Positions 25,748 to 34,877 of a stretch of 40,980 bases of DNA are shown one piece after another. Under the pieces are notes generated by a model. It was not told the DNA's origin, did not search any database, and saw only the letters and a program-made list of their open reading frames with translations. Origin of the DNA: Acidobacteriota bacterium. GTDB taxonomy: Bacteria > Acidobacteriota > Terriglobia > Acidiferrales > UBA7541. The stretch covers positions 1-40,980 of the forward strand of contig QHYN01000038.1 of assembly GCA_003224145.1 (NCBI GenBank). The letters are read 5' to 3'. Position numbers and translations under genes: made by a program. Within the stretch, counting starts at the first letter, position 1, and each line of letters starts with the position of its first letter.

Positions 25748-26605
25748 TCAATGTGGCAGAGCCGGGCGGCCCGCGTTGTTCCAAGAGGTAAGCCAAAAGG
25801 AGCCAACATCGGTGGCAGCGTCCGAGAGTTGGCGGATTAGAATGGCCGCCGCTTGATTGTAGAAGCGGTCGAAATACTCGTCGTCGTATGAATTTGCGCC
25901 GCGACGTGCGTTGCGGTCAGCAAGAAGAATTGTTTCGAGCCAGCTATGGGAGCGCAAGCATGCCTCAAATGCGTAGTCCGTGGGGTCACTGATGAAAACG
26001 GCGTCGTTCGGGCGCATGGGGAAAAAAGAAGAATAGCGGTCGATTAGCGTGGTGCCGAATCGCCCGTCGATCCCTGTCTGGCCACTGATGTGGCCGTCAA
26101 AATTGTCGGTGGTGTTGAACGGATCGTGTGCTTCGGCCACGTAGTGCGCAAGGATGGAAGCATCGAGCCTGGCCTCGTCCCACTTTCCTGCCCTGAACGC
26201 TTCCGTCAGCTTTTCGCTGTAGACGCCGATTTGCCAGGGAAGAAGGCCGTTGGCATCCAGTTTCGGTTTTCCAAATTTTGCTAAGGCAGCCTTGTACTGC
26301 CGGGGAAGCGCTTCGAAAGGGAAGCGTCCATATTTGTCCAGCGCGATGAAATGGTTGCGTCGTTCGGCTGGAGTTTTCGCGAGGGAATCGAAAGGATCGG
26401 TCACGTGCTGAAACAGCACAGCGCGGTTTGCCTCAAAGAACGGGCGAATTTCCACAGGCAGTGTGTCCACCGCTTTATTGGCAATCAGCCGCTGCCCACT
26501 GCGGCCCCACGCAAGCGATTCTTGGGGAATTGAGTTGAACAGCAGCAGACAAGCGAGGATGAAGCCTGTCCGACCCCACATTCGTTGAAAATGCAATCGA
26601 TGCAT
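25748..26605 (-). CDS. S1/P1 nuclease-phospholipase C fold protein with altered zinc ligands
   Basis: The 285-aa protein has a signal peptide whose cleavage would leave Trp33 at the mature N-terminus (SLA|WGRSGQ), the family hallmark because the amino group of Trp1 binds zinc. Other family marks are RNHFIALD (H85), HYVAEAHDPFN (154-164) and GQTGIDGRFG. Compared with the usual WGxxGH, HxxxDxHxPxH and GxHxRFE patterns, Q38, E158, N164, D180 and G184 occupy positions where I expect ligands. It may therefore be catalytically dead or use fewer metals. Start ATG 26605 has AGAGGA 8 nt upstream. It lies between the APC permease and add in a minus-strand run. Confidence 0.75.
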   Translation of the reverse strand: MHRLHFQRMWGRTGFILACLLLFNSIPQESLAWGRSGQRLIANKAVDTLPVEIRPFFEANRAVLFQHVTDPFDSLAKTPAERRNHFIALDKYGRFPFEALPRQYKAALAKFGKPKLDANGLLPWQIGVYSEKLTEAFRAGKWDEARLDASILAHYVAEAHDPFNTTDNFDGHISGQTGIDGRFGTTLIDRYSSFFPMRPNDAVFISDPTDYAFEACLRSHSWLETILLADRNARRGANSYDDEYFDRFYNQAAAILIRQLSDAATDVGSFWLTSWNNAGRPALPH

Positions 26606-26617
26606 TCCGCAAATCCT

Positions 26618-28153
26618 CTATGCCTGGTTTGCGGCTCTCAGCGTGCTCCGCTTCCGACTATAGCAGTAATAGATCACGAGCCCAATTACCAGCCAGACCA
26701 CGAAGCGAATCCAGGTGATCACCGTCAAACCGGTCATGAGGCCACCGCACAGGACAACGGAAGCGAGCGGGAACCATGGAACCAGCGGAACGCGAAAAGC
26801 GCGCGGGCGGTTTGGCTGATTGCGGCGGAGAAGAATCACACCCAGTGAAACCAAAACAAATGCGAACAGCGTGCCAATATTTGACAAATCGGCGGCGTCA
26901 CTGACGGCGAAGATGCCAGCGGGAATACCAACCGCGAAACCCGCGATCCAAGTGGACCAATGCGGTGTTTTGAAGCGAGGGTGCACCGCAGAAAACAGCT
27001 TTGGGAAAAGGCGATCTCGCGACATCGCGTACCAGATGCGCGCTTGGCCGTATTGGAAGACCAGCAAGGAAGAAATCATGCCCGTCAGGGCACCGACCAC
27101 AATGATGGAACGTGAGAATCTGTTCGCCCCAAGAACCTGCAAGGCGTAGGCCACGGGAGCTTGTGCTGCGTCGCCAGAGACAAAGGTTGTATATTTCATC
27201 ATTCCCAGCAGAACGATCGAAACTCCCACATAGAGAAGCGTACAGACAATTAAGGAAAGAATGATTCCGATTGGCAAGTCGCGCTGGGGGTTTTTCGCCT
27301 CTTCAGCGGCGGTTGAGACGGAGTCAAAGCCGATGTAGGTGAAGAACACGATCGCTCCCCCGGTCACGACCCCTCCAAAACCCGAGGGAGCAAAAGGTTT
27401 CCAGTTGGTTGGGTTGACCAGCATGCCTCCAACCACCAGGAAAAGCAGGATGGCGGCGATTTTGATTGCCACCATCACGTTGTTCGCTTGGGCCGATTCG
27501 CGAACACCACGAACAAGCAGCACAGTGAGGATAAAGATGATAAGAAACGCCGGAACGTTGAAACAGGATCCGGTCCAATGGCCGGATTCCCAGACAGGAG
27601 TCGACCATTTGTTCGGCAGCTCAAGCCCGAAGGAAGAGAGCTGAGCTTTTGTGTACGCGCTAAACCCGATGGCCACGACGACATTGCTCACGACGTATTC
27701 CAGAATCAAATCCCAACCAATGATCCACGCGAAGATCTCGCCCAGAGTTGCATAGGAATAGGTATAGGCGCTGCCGGCGATGGGAATCATGGAAGCGAGT
27801 TCGGCGTAACACAATCCTGCAAATCCGCAGGCGACGGCGACGAGGAAGAACGAAATGGCAATGGAAGGCCCAGCGGGAGGGCGGCCATGCATGAGGACGT
27901 TGGCGGTGCCATGTCCCTGAAGGAAGTTGATAATGATATCGAGGACCTGGGCGCGCAGGATGGACGGGGCTTGAAAATACTCTCCCGCGGCGGCGGTACC
28001 GGTAAGAACGAATATGCCCGAGCCAATGATGGCGCCGATTCCGAGAGCCGTGAGGCTGACCCAGCCGAGCGACTTTTTGAGACGCCTTTCTGGCTGCTCA
28101 GAGTCTTCTATTAGTTGATCGATACTCTTGCAGCAGAAGAGTTGTGATCCCAC
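26618..28153 (-). CDS. APC superfamily amino acid permease
   Basis: The 511-aa inner-membrane transporter has about 12-13 hydrophobic segments. TM1 carries the conserved LGIGAIIGSGIFVLTG motif for backbone binding, and TM6-region sequence is FFTYIGFDSVSTAAEEAKNP. The overall pattern matches the cationic amino acid transporter (CAT/YfnA-like) branch. An unusual stretch between TM1 and TM2 (EYFQAPSILRAQVLDIIINFLQGHGTAN) is longer than in many members. Start GTG 28153 has GGAGAG 5 nt upstream. It ends 12 bp before the S1/P1-like gene. The substrate is not decidable from sequence. Confidence 0.92.
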   Translation of the reverse strand: MGSQLFCCKSIDQLIEDSEQPERRLKKSLGWVSLTALGIGAIIGSGIFVLTGTAAAGEYFQAPSILRAQVLDIIINFLQGHGTANVLMHGRPPAGPSIAISFFLVAVACGFAGLCYAELASMIPIAGSAYTYSYATLGEIFAWIIGWDLILEYVVSNVVVAIGFSAYTKAQLSSFGLELPNKWSTPVWESGHWTGSCFNVPAFLIIFILTVLLVRGVRESAQANNVMVAIKIAAILLFLVVGGMLVNPTNWKPFAPSGFGGVVTGGAIVFFTYIGFDSVSTAAEEAKNPQRDLPIGIILSLIVCTLLYVGVSIVLLGMMKYTTFVSGDAAQAPVAYALQVLGANRFSRSIIVVGALTGMISSLLVFQYGQARIWYAMSRDRLFPKLFSAVHPRFKTPHWSTWIAGFAVGIPAGIFAVSDAADLSNIGTLFAFVLVSLGVILLRRNQPNRPRAFRVPLVPWFPLASVVLCGGLMTGLTVITWIRFVVWLVIGLVIYYCYSRKRSTLRAANQA

Positions 28154-28301
28154 CCATGCTCTCCGATCGCGTCCGGGAAACCGGCAGAATCAAATCACCC
28201 GGTGCGGTATTTGAGGAGTGAAAAGCGAGCCTCAATTTACCCCGAGAAGGTGCATCGCGCAACCTCCCGGGGGCCATTCTTACCACGTTCATGCTGGCAG
28301 T

Positions 28302-30563
28302 TCAGACTTGCTCGAGCTGAGCGTAACGCTCAATAAACTTTTTGGTGCCGCGCCCAGGAAAGCTGACGGAAAGGCGGCGATCTTCATCTTCGCCTTCCAC
28401 GCCCACAATCGTTCCGACGCCGTAATTGGGATGGCGCACTTTTCGTCCCAGCAGAGGATTCGCATCGGCACCATGTTTCGCGGCGGGCCGCCCAAACGAA
28501 CCTGTGCCGGCTGAACGCGGAGAAGCCACTGCCGATCTCTTGGGTCCACCGCGGACGCGGAGAAGGAATTCCTGCCGAGAGTACGAGTATTCACGATCGG
28601 GCTCGTAACGGCGGCTTTCGCCGATCTCCGCCATCGAGCCACGAACGGTGTCGACCAGTTCGCTGGGAATTTCCGCCAGAAAACGAGAGGGCAGGGAAGC
28701 ACGCAACTGCCGTTCATTGCCGAAAATGCGGCGGTATACGGCGCGCGTAAGCGTCAGTGATTTCCGGGCCCTGGTCATCCCCACGTAAACCAGCCGGCGT
28801 TCCTCTTCGATTCCTCCTTCCTCTTTTATGGAGCGGCTGTGCGGGCAGATGCCTTCTTCCATACCGGTGAGAAACACGTGGTCGAATTCCAGTCCCTTGG
28901 TACTGTGCAGTGTAATCAGAGTTGTGCCGGGTTTGCCGTCGTATTGATCGGCCTCGCTCACAAGCGCGGCGGCGTCGAGGAAATCCATAAGTGTTTCACC
29001 GACTTCCATGCTCTCGGCCACGGCGCGCGTGAGCTCTTCGAGGTTTTCCATTCTGGCGACGTCTTCCGGAGTGTTGCGGTCTTTGAGCATGTCCATGTAT
29101 CCGGATTCTTCCAGAACAGCATGCAAGAACTGTGCAGGTTCCTTCGTGGAAAGCGCTTGTTGCAGTCTGCGAATGAGCTCTTGGAATGCCCGCAGCGGCG
29201 TAACAGCACGGCCTGCCGACGCACCGGCCGAAAGCTTTTCGATAGCGCTCCACAATGGAGTTCCATCGACACGTGCAGTTTCGCGGAGCACGTCGACGGT
29301 GGCCTTTCCGATGCCGCGCGGGGGCACGTTCAATACTCGCAAGAGAGAGACGTCATCTTCTGGATGCATAGCCAATCGCACATAGGCCAATGCGTCTTTC
29401 ACTTCTGAACGGTTGTAAAAACTGAATCCGCCAACCAGTCTGTAACGCAAGCCGCGTCGCCGCAAAACCTCTTCGAAGGCGCGCGATTGGGAATTGGTAC
29501 GGTATTCGACGGCACAAGTCTGGTCTGAATCTTCGTTTTGAATGCGCTCTAGTTCGCCCGCAACATATTCCGCTTCGGCCTGGGCATCTCTAGCTTCAAG
29601 ATATTTGAGATTCGCTCCGCCCCCTTTCTCCGCCGTCAGCGACTTGCCCAGCCGTTCGGCGTTATTTGCAACCACCCCGGCTGCGGCATCGAGAATGCGC
29701 TGTGTCGAGCGGTAGTTGCGCTCCAGTTTGATCACCCGCGCTGTGGGAAAATCGCGCGCAAAACTCAACAGAATCGAGACGTCCGCGCCGCGCCATCGGT
29801 AAATGGACTGGTCCTCGTCCCCCACGACACAGATGTTTTGCTTCCGTCCAGCGAGCAGCCCCATCAGCTCGTACTGGACCCTGTTTGTGTCCTGATACTC
29901 GTCCACGTGAATGTATTGAAACCGTCTCTGCCACTTCTCCCGCGTCGAGGCGGATTCACGCAACAATCGTGCGGAACGAAGCAGCAGGTCATCAAAGTCC
30001 AAAGCCTTGCAATCGTGCAGGAGCTTTTCGTAAGCCGCAAAAATGTCCGCGATCTTGCGTCCGTCCTGGTCAAAGGCTTCCGCTCGGACCTGCACTGGCG
30101 TCTGGTTGTGATTTTTCGCGTAACTGATCCGGCTCAGGGCATGCCGGGGAGTCAAGCCATCTTCTTCAATCTGCAGATTTGCCATCGCCAGCTTTACGGC
30201 TGCGACCTGGTCGTCGTCATCGTAGATGGCGAAGTCCCGCGGCAACCCAGCCGCAGCCGCTTCGCGGCGCAGGAGTTGCGCGCAAAGCGAATGAAACGTG
30301 GAAACCCAGGGCTGCGCAGGTAGAACTCCGGCGCGGAGCAGCAAATCCGTAACGCGGTTACGCATCTCTTCCGCGGCTTTGTTGGTAAAAGTCACGGCTA
30401 GAATCGCTTCGGCCGGTACTCCGTTGGCAATGAGGTTGGCCATGCGGTAGGTAATCGCGCGCGTCTTGCCGGTGCCGGCGCCGGCTAGGATCAGCACCGG
30501 ACCTTCCGTGGTTTCTACGGCCAGCCTTTGTTCCGGGTTCAGTTCGTCGATGAGAGTGAGCAT
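28302..30563 (-). CDS. pcrA: ATP-dependent DNA helicase PcrA/UvrD
   Basis: The 753-aa SF1A 3'-5' helicase acts in repair and in clearing replication blocks. Motifs are in order: Q motif LNPEQRLAV, Walker A GAGTGKT (28-34), motif Ib FTNKAAEEM, DEYQDTN (motif II), GDEDQSIYRWRGAD (III), NYRSTQRI, HSTKGLEFDHVF (V) and RLVYVGMTRAR (VI). The C-terminus has the KVRHPNYGVGTIV Tudor-like domain that binds RNA polymerase in PcrA/UvrD. Start is ATG 30563. A 148-bp gap separates it from the permease, which is probably a different unit. Confidence 0.96.
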   Translation of the reverse strand: MLTLIDELNPEQRLAVETTEGPVLILAGAGTGKTRAITYRMANLIANGVPAEAILAVTFTNKAAEEMRNRVTDLLLRAGVLPAQPWVSTFHSLCAQLLRREAAAAGLPRDFAIYDDDDQVAAVKLAMANLQIEEDGLTPRHALSRISYAKNHNQTPVQVRAEAFDQDGRKIADIFAAYEKLLHDCKALDFDDLLLRSARLLRESASTREKWQRRFQYIHVDEYQDTNRVQYELMGLLAGRKQNICVVGDEDQSIYRWRGADVSILLSFARDFPTARVIKLERNYRSTQRILDAAAGVVANNAERLGKSLTAEKGGGANLKYLEARDAQAEAEYVAGELERIQNEDSDQTCAVEYRTNSQSRAFEEVLRRRGLRYRLVGGFSFYNRSEVKDALAYVRLAMHPEDDVSLLRVLNVPPRGIGKATVDVLRETARVDGTPLWSAIEKLSAGASAGRAVTPLRAFQELIRRLQQALSTKEPAQFLHAVLEESGYMDMLKDRNTPEDVARMENLEELTRAVAESMEVGETLMDFLDAAALVSEADQYDGKPGTTLITLHSTKGLEFDHVFLTGMEEGICPHSRSIKEEGGIEEERRLVYVGMTRARKSLTLTRAVYRRIFGNERQLRASLPSRFLAEIPSELVDTVRGSMAEIGESRRYEPDREYSYSRQEFLLRVRGGPKRSAVASPRSAGTGSFGRPAAKHGADANPLLGRKVRHPNYGVGTIVGVEGEDEDRRLSVSFPGRGTKKFIERYAQLEQV

Positions 30564-30695
30564 CGGTCCGCGGCGTTCGAAAAAGGTTTCCCCAAGTCAT
30601 GGTAGCCGACCGCACGGATGCGCGCAAACTAGCGGGGCGTGAGGGCTCTGGAATTGTTCCAAAAGATTCCCTGGAATCGCGCGAGGAAAAAACGT

Positions 30696-31361
30696 TCACC
30701 TTTCCGCGGCCCGGCTTAGATCAATCTCGAAGTACATGAGTGCACGATTCTTTTCGATAGCTACGACTTCAGGGAGATACAAATGAGCAGTGTTCAAGAG
30801 ATCGAATTGATTCCGAACGTCGAAATAAAGCAAGCCTTGCACGACGTTGTGCGGCGCGATAATGCTTGCGTGCACGCCTGCGTCGCGCAGCTCCTGTTCC
30901 ACTTCTATCCATTTCTTATCGTGCCCAACTTTTGGGCCTCCCAGTGGGATGGGGAACCTTCTTTGCGTGATATTCTTCGCGCCTGGCTTCAGGATCGCGT
31001 CGGTCGCCTGTTCCGAAGTTAATGGATTCAGGGCCTGCTGATCTTCTTCCGAGAGTGTGACGTTAAGGCGGATGCGCTCCAGATTAACTTTCATGCTGTC
31101 GTCCGAATCGTTTCGAAACGCGACCTGCACCGCCACAATTCCGGCTGCGTACGGCGATTTTTTGTGAAACTTCTGTTTATACAGTTCAGGGTCTATCCAC
31201 GGCTGCGCGGTGATGGTCATGCCCTCGTGCGATTCGAGCGCCGAGGTCTTGAGCGAGGTTGGCTGTTGCGTGGCGACCTCGTTTGCGGACAGGAGTAAGA
31301 GTGTGGAAATCGAGAGCAAGAGGATTAGTTTTCTGGCCGGGTTATAATAAACTTTTCTCAT
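30696..31361 (-). CDS. Secreted hypothetical protein
   Basis: 221 aa. The ATG at 31361 (MRKVYYNPARKLILLL) has GAAGG upstream and opens a clean signal peptide ending near ANEVATQQ. The frame is open further upstream through GC-rich hairpin DNA, which I exclude. The mature part has a beta-rich segment (GIVAVQVAFRNDSDDSMKVNLERIRLNV) resembling extracellular beta-sandwich proteins, then a DAGVHASIIAPHNVVQGLLYFDV stretch common to small acidobacterial secreted proteins of unknown role. It is divergent from the LPS operon and I assign no function. Confidence 0.75.
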   Translation of the reverse strand: MRKVYYNPARKLILLLSISTLLLLSANEVATQQPTSLKTSALESHEGMTITAQPWIDPELYKQKFHKKSPYAAGIVAVQVAFRNDSDDSMKVNLERIRLNVTLSEEDQQALNPLTSEQATDAILKPGAKNITQRRFPIPLGGPKVGHDKKWIEVEQELRDAGVHASIIAPHNVVQGLLYFDVRNQFDLLNTAHLYLPEVVAIEKNRALMYFEIDLSRAAER

Positions 31362-31387
31362 CTTGACGCCTTCGATTCCTGGGGGGT

Positions 31388-31436
31388 ACGCAGGGTTGCC
31401 CTGCGTGGCGCGCCGCCTGCTGCCGGCGGGGCGCGG
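31388..31436. repeat. Two adjacent GC-rich hairpins in the divergent gap
   Basis: ACGCAGGG (31388-31395), TTG, CCCTGCGT (31399-31406) is a perfect 8-bp stem. Directly after it, GGCGCGCCGCC (31407-31417) and GGCGGGGCGCG (31425-31435) make an imperfect GC stem. Together they look like a REP-type palindrome placed in the 95-bp gap between the secreted protein and waaA. They could affect both leaders, or be dispersed repeat DNA. Confidence 0.55.
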
Positions 31437-31456
31437 ACAGAGCGGAGCCACGCTTA

Positions 31457-32830
31457 GTGTATTTCATTTATAGCTTTCTCATGGGCCTTGCAGCTTTTCT
31501 GCTCGTGCCTTACTGGCTCGTGCAGGGTCTGCGGAACGGCAAGTATCTCTCAAATCTGGGAGAGCGGCTGGGTTTCTCCTTCCCGTCGCTCGCCAAGCTC
31601 CCAGCCCAGAGCCACGGGGCCATCTGGATTCACGCGGTCAGCGTCGGCGAAGTACTCTCTGGAATCACTCTCGCGCGGCGGCTGAAGGCCGCCTACCCGG
31701 ATCGGCCTCTTATCGTCTCCACTACCACCATTTCAGGTCAGGTGCTGGCACGCGAGCGCCTGTCGTTCGCCGATGCCGTCATTTACTTTCCGCTGGATTG
31801 GAGCTTCTGCGTGCGCCGGGCGTTGGACGCGGTACGGCCTTCGCTCGTTCTCCTGCTCGAAACCGAAATGTGGCCGAATTTTCTGCGGGAATGTGGACGG
31901 CGCGAGGTTCCTGTTCTGTTTGTTAGTGGCCGTATCTCGGATCGCTCCTTCGCGCGTTACCAGAGGTATCTGGGCGCCTTTCGTTTATTTCTGCGACCCT
32001 TCCTGAAGAGTGTGCTTTTGCAGGCGAAGTCGTACCTGATGCAAAGTGAAAAAGACGCGGAGCGCATTCGAGCTCTCGGTGCACCTGCCGAGCGCGTTCG
32101 AGTCAGCGGAAATTTGAAATACGACATGGAGCTTCCTGCACCCACTCCTTTATCCAGCTGGCTCGAAGCCGAAGTTCAACGCAGCGGCCGTTCGCCGGTG
32201 ATTGTCGCTGGAAGTGTGGTCGCCACGGAAGAACCGCTTGCCCTCATCGCGTTTGGTACTTTGCAAGGGGAGTACCGCAATGCGTTCTTGGTTTTGGCGC
32301 CGCGCAAGCCTGAGTATTTTGATGCTGCTGCGGAGTTCATTGATGAGTCTCACCGCAAATTCATCCGGCGGTCACAATTGCCAGTTCCCGGGCCGGCACA
32401 AACGCCTGGGCAAGCGAATGGCCCCACGGGTAACCACCCCATACCGGAGAATGTGACAGTCCTCCTGCTCGACAGCATTGGGGAGCTAGCCTCGCTCTAT
32501 CGCCTGGCCGATGGCGCCTTTATTGGAGGCTCTCTCGTTCCTTCCGGCGGCCATAATATTCTGGAACCGGCGGCGTTTGGCAAAATTCCGGTCTTCGGCC
32601 CGTCGATGGAGAACTTTGCGGAAATCGCTTCCCGGTTTTTATCGGCAGGAGCTGCGATTCAGGTGGAGAGCCCCGAGGACGTGGGCGTGGCATGGATTGA
32701 ATTGTTTCGCGATCCGGAGCGCATGAAGAGAATGGAAGAAACAGCACGACGGCTGGTGGAAAACTCTCGCGGTGCAACGGATCGAGCCATGGCGGAAATT
32801 GCAAAATACCTGAATGGTGCTGCGCGATGA
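31457..32830 (+). CDS. waaA: 3-deoxy-D-manno-octulosonic acid transferase
   Basis: WaaA (KdtA) adds Kdo from CMP-Kdo to lipid IVA. The 457-aa inner-membrane-anchored GT-B enzyme has one N-terminal hydrophobic anchor and the catalytic Glu in NLGERLGF (E36), then IWIHAVSVGEV, ETEMWPNF, NLKYDM and GGSLVPSGGHNILEPAA. It starts at GTG 31457; no ATG fits the anchor better. First gene of the core operon; lpxK overlaps its stop by 4 bp. Its presence implies LPS of the Kdo-lipid A type. Confidence 0.95.
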   Translation: MYFIYSFLMGLAAFLLVPYWLVQGLRNGKYLSNLGERLGFSFPSLAKLPAQSHGAIWIHAVSVGEVLSGITLARRLKAAYPDRPLIVSTTTISGQVLARERLSFADAVIYFPLDWSFCVRRALDAVRPSLVLLLETEMWPNFLRECGRREVPVLFVSGRISDRSFARYQRYLGAFRLFLRPFLKSVLLQAKSYLMQSEKDAERIRALGAPAERVRVSGNLKYDMELPAPTPLSSWLEAEVQRSGRSPVIVAGSVVATEEPLALIAFGTLQGEYRNAFLVLAPRKPEYFDAAAEFIDESHRKFIRRSQLPVPGPAQTPGQANGPTGNHPIPENVTVLLLDSIGELASLYRLADGAFIGGSLVPSGGHNILEPAAFGKIPVFGPSMENFAEIASRFLSAGAAIQVESPEDVGVAWIELFRDPERMKRMEETARRLVENSRGATDRAMAEIAKYLNGAAR

Positions 32831-33834
32831 GCTTCCCACGTCTCTTGCGCAGCTTCCTCTGGCCGCTCTCTCTGGTCTATGGAGGCGCCGTCCGAGCGCG
32901 AGTCTGGATGTACCAAAAAGGCTGGTTGAAACAGCGCCGCCTTGAGGCGGCGGTCATCAGCGTTGGCAACCTCACTGTGGGCGGCACTGGCAAAACTCCC
33001 ATGGTTATCTGGCTGGCTGAGAAATTTCTGGCGGATGGGAAGCGCGTGGGCATTCTTAGCCGCGGCTATCGCGGCTCGAATGGCACCAGCGACGAAATCG
33101 AACTGATGAAATTCCGGTTGCAGGGCCGCGTTGCTTTCGGTGTCGGCAAGGATCGCTTTGCCGCGGGGAAACGTCTAGAATCGCAACAACCCATCGACAT
33201 CTTTCTGCTGGACGACGGCTTCCAGCATTTGCAGCTCGCGCGTGACTTGGACATTTTGTTGATGGATGCATCGCGTCCAATGCAAGGCGAATTCTTGCTG
33301 CCCGCGGGTCGACTTCGGGAGCCTCTCAGTGCCATGAGCCGCGCGAACTTGGTCGTTTTCAGTCGCGCAGAAACGGTGCCCGGGACCTTTGAAGCGATTG
33401 ACAAACTTTCCCGGTTCCCTGTGTTCGGGAGTGCCACCCGATTGTTGGGATTCCGGCGTTTTGGTGGCGACTTCTCTCTCCAATCAAAGGAGCAAATCGG
33501 CGTGGGCCCATTCTTTGCATTTTGTGGCCTGGGCAATCCAGATGCGTTCTTCCGCGACCTTCGCAACTGGGGTCTCGCGATTTGCGGGCAAGCAATTTTC
33601 CCCGACCACTATCGCTATAGAGAGAGAGACATTTTAAGGATCAAGCAAGCAGCGAAACAAACCGGGGCCAATGCCTTTGTCACCACCGAAAAGGACGCGC
33701 AGAATCTTCTTGGGAGAAACGTCGAGGAGACTCCTCTCTACATCTGTGTGATTGATTTGGTAGTGAGTCCGGAAGCAGATTTCCGCAACATCCTTGACGA
33801 GATGCTCGCTGTCAGGACGAGGGCCGTTGCATGA
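32827..33834 (+). CDS. lpxK: Tetraacyldisaccharide 4'-kinase
   Basis: LpxK phosphorylates the 4' position of the lipid A disaccharide. Its 335 aa includes an N-terminal membrane-associated helix, the Walker A GNLTVGGTGKTPMV (48-60), LSRGYRG, the DDGFQH motif with the catalytic Asp region, GPFFAFCGLGNPDAFF, and FPDHYRY. ATG 32827 overlaps the waaA stop, and its TGA overlaps the waaF ATG (33831-33834), a tightly coupled operon. Without this step Kdo would be added to an incomplete acceptor, so the pairing with waaA is functional. Confidence 0.96.
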   Translation: MSFPRLLRSFLWPLSLVYGGAVRARVWMYQKGWLKQRRLEAAVISVGNLTVGGTGKTPMVIWLAEKFLADGKRVGILSRGYRGSNGTSDEIELMKFRLQGRVAFGVGKDRFAAGKRLESQQPIDIFLLDDGFQHLQLARDLDILLMDASRPMQGEFLLPAGRLREPLSAMSRANLVVFSRAETVPGTFEAIDKLSRFPVFGSATRLLGFRRFGGDFSLQSKEQIGVGPFFAFCGLGNPDAFFRDLRNWGLAICGQAIFPDHYRYRERDILRIKQAAKQTGANAFVTTEKDAQNLLGRNVEETPLYICVIDLVVSPEADFRNILDEMLAVRTRAVA

Positions 33835-34877
33835 AAATTTTAGTCCGAGCGACGAACTGGGTGGGCGACGCAATCATGGCGTTGCCCGCGCTGCGTGCGG
33901 CACGCAGCCGTTTTCCGGAAGCGGAGATCGCGATTGTTGCCCGTCCATATGTTGCGGATATCTATCGCGATCAGCAAATTTGCAATCGGCTCATCACCTA
34001 TGATCCCAGCGTTGTGCACGTAGGATTTTCTGGCCGCGAGCGTCTGGCCGCGGAACTACGCGCGCTCAAATTCGATGTGGCTTTGCTCCTGCAAAATGCG
34101 TTCGACGCGGCCTGGCTCGCCTGGCGGGCGCGCATTCCTGAACGTATTGCTTACGCACGCGACGGGCGTAGTCTTCTCCTGACTAAACCCGTGCCAGTTC
34201 CCAAGGCTGGAGAGATTCCTGCCCACGAAAAGTTTTATTACCTAGAGCTTCTGCGCCGCGTTGGTTGGATCAAATCTCTTCCGGAAGCGAATTTCATCAG
34301 CTTGACCGTTCCGGAAGAAAGGCGCCGGAATGCCGAACATTTTCTATGCCACGCCGGCATGCGCCGTGGCGTCTTACGCATCGCCATCGGGGCAGGCGCT
34401 TCTTACGGATCGGCGAAGTGCTGGCCGCCCACAAGGTTTGCGGAGCTCGCGAACCGTCTCCAGTCGCAGACGGACGCGGACGTGGTCCTATTTGGGCCCG
34501 CCGCTGAATCAGCCGTATCAAACGCCATCACTGCCGAAATGTGCAGGCCCCCCATCGACCTCACCGGGAAAACGGCCATCGCCGAACTGCCTGCTTTGCT
34601 CTCCCAGTGTCATCTCTTCATCGGCAACGATTCCGGAGCGATGCACGTCGCTGCCGCCGTCGGTTTGCCGGTGGTCGCCGTGTTTGGCCCTACTGACCCG
34701 CAGGGTACTGCTCCCGTGACTCCACGCTGCAACATCGTTCAAGAAAAACCTTACTGCAGTCCATGCTTTCTCCGCCGTTGCCCGACCGACCATCGTTGCA
34801 TGACAAAAATCACGCCTGAGATGGTCGAGGCTGCCGCGAAAACGTGGCTGTTCAAAATCGAGGCACAACGTGCCTGA
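33831..34877 (+). CDS. waaF: LPS heptosyltransferase II
   Basis: A 348-aa GT-B (GT9) enzyme adding the second heptose to the inner core. Signatures: KILVRATNWVGDAIMALPALRA, IAIGAGASYGSAKCWPP, FIGNDSGAMHVAAAVGLPVVAVFGPTDP, and the Cys-rich C-terminal RCPTDHRCMTKITPEMV, specific to WaaF. Overlaps lpxK by 4 bp and gmhB by 8 bp. Confidence 0.95.
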   Translation: MKILVRATNWVGDAIMALPALRAARSRFPEAEIAIVARPYVADIYRDQQICNRLITYDPSVVHVGFSGRERLAAELRALKFDVALLLQNAFDAAWLAWRARIPERIAYARDGRSLLLTKPVPVPKAGEIPAHEKFYYLELLRRVGWIKSLPEANFISLTVPEERRRNAEHFLCHAGMRRGVLRIAIGAGASYGSAKCWPPTRFAELANRLQSQTDADVVLFGPAAESAVSNAITAEMCRPPIDLTGKTAIAELPALLSQCHLFIGNDSGAMHVAAAVGLPVVAVFGPTDPQGTAPVTPRCNIVQEKPYCSPCFLRRCPTDHRCMTKITPEMVEAAAKTWLFKIEAQRA

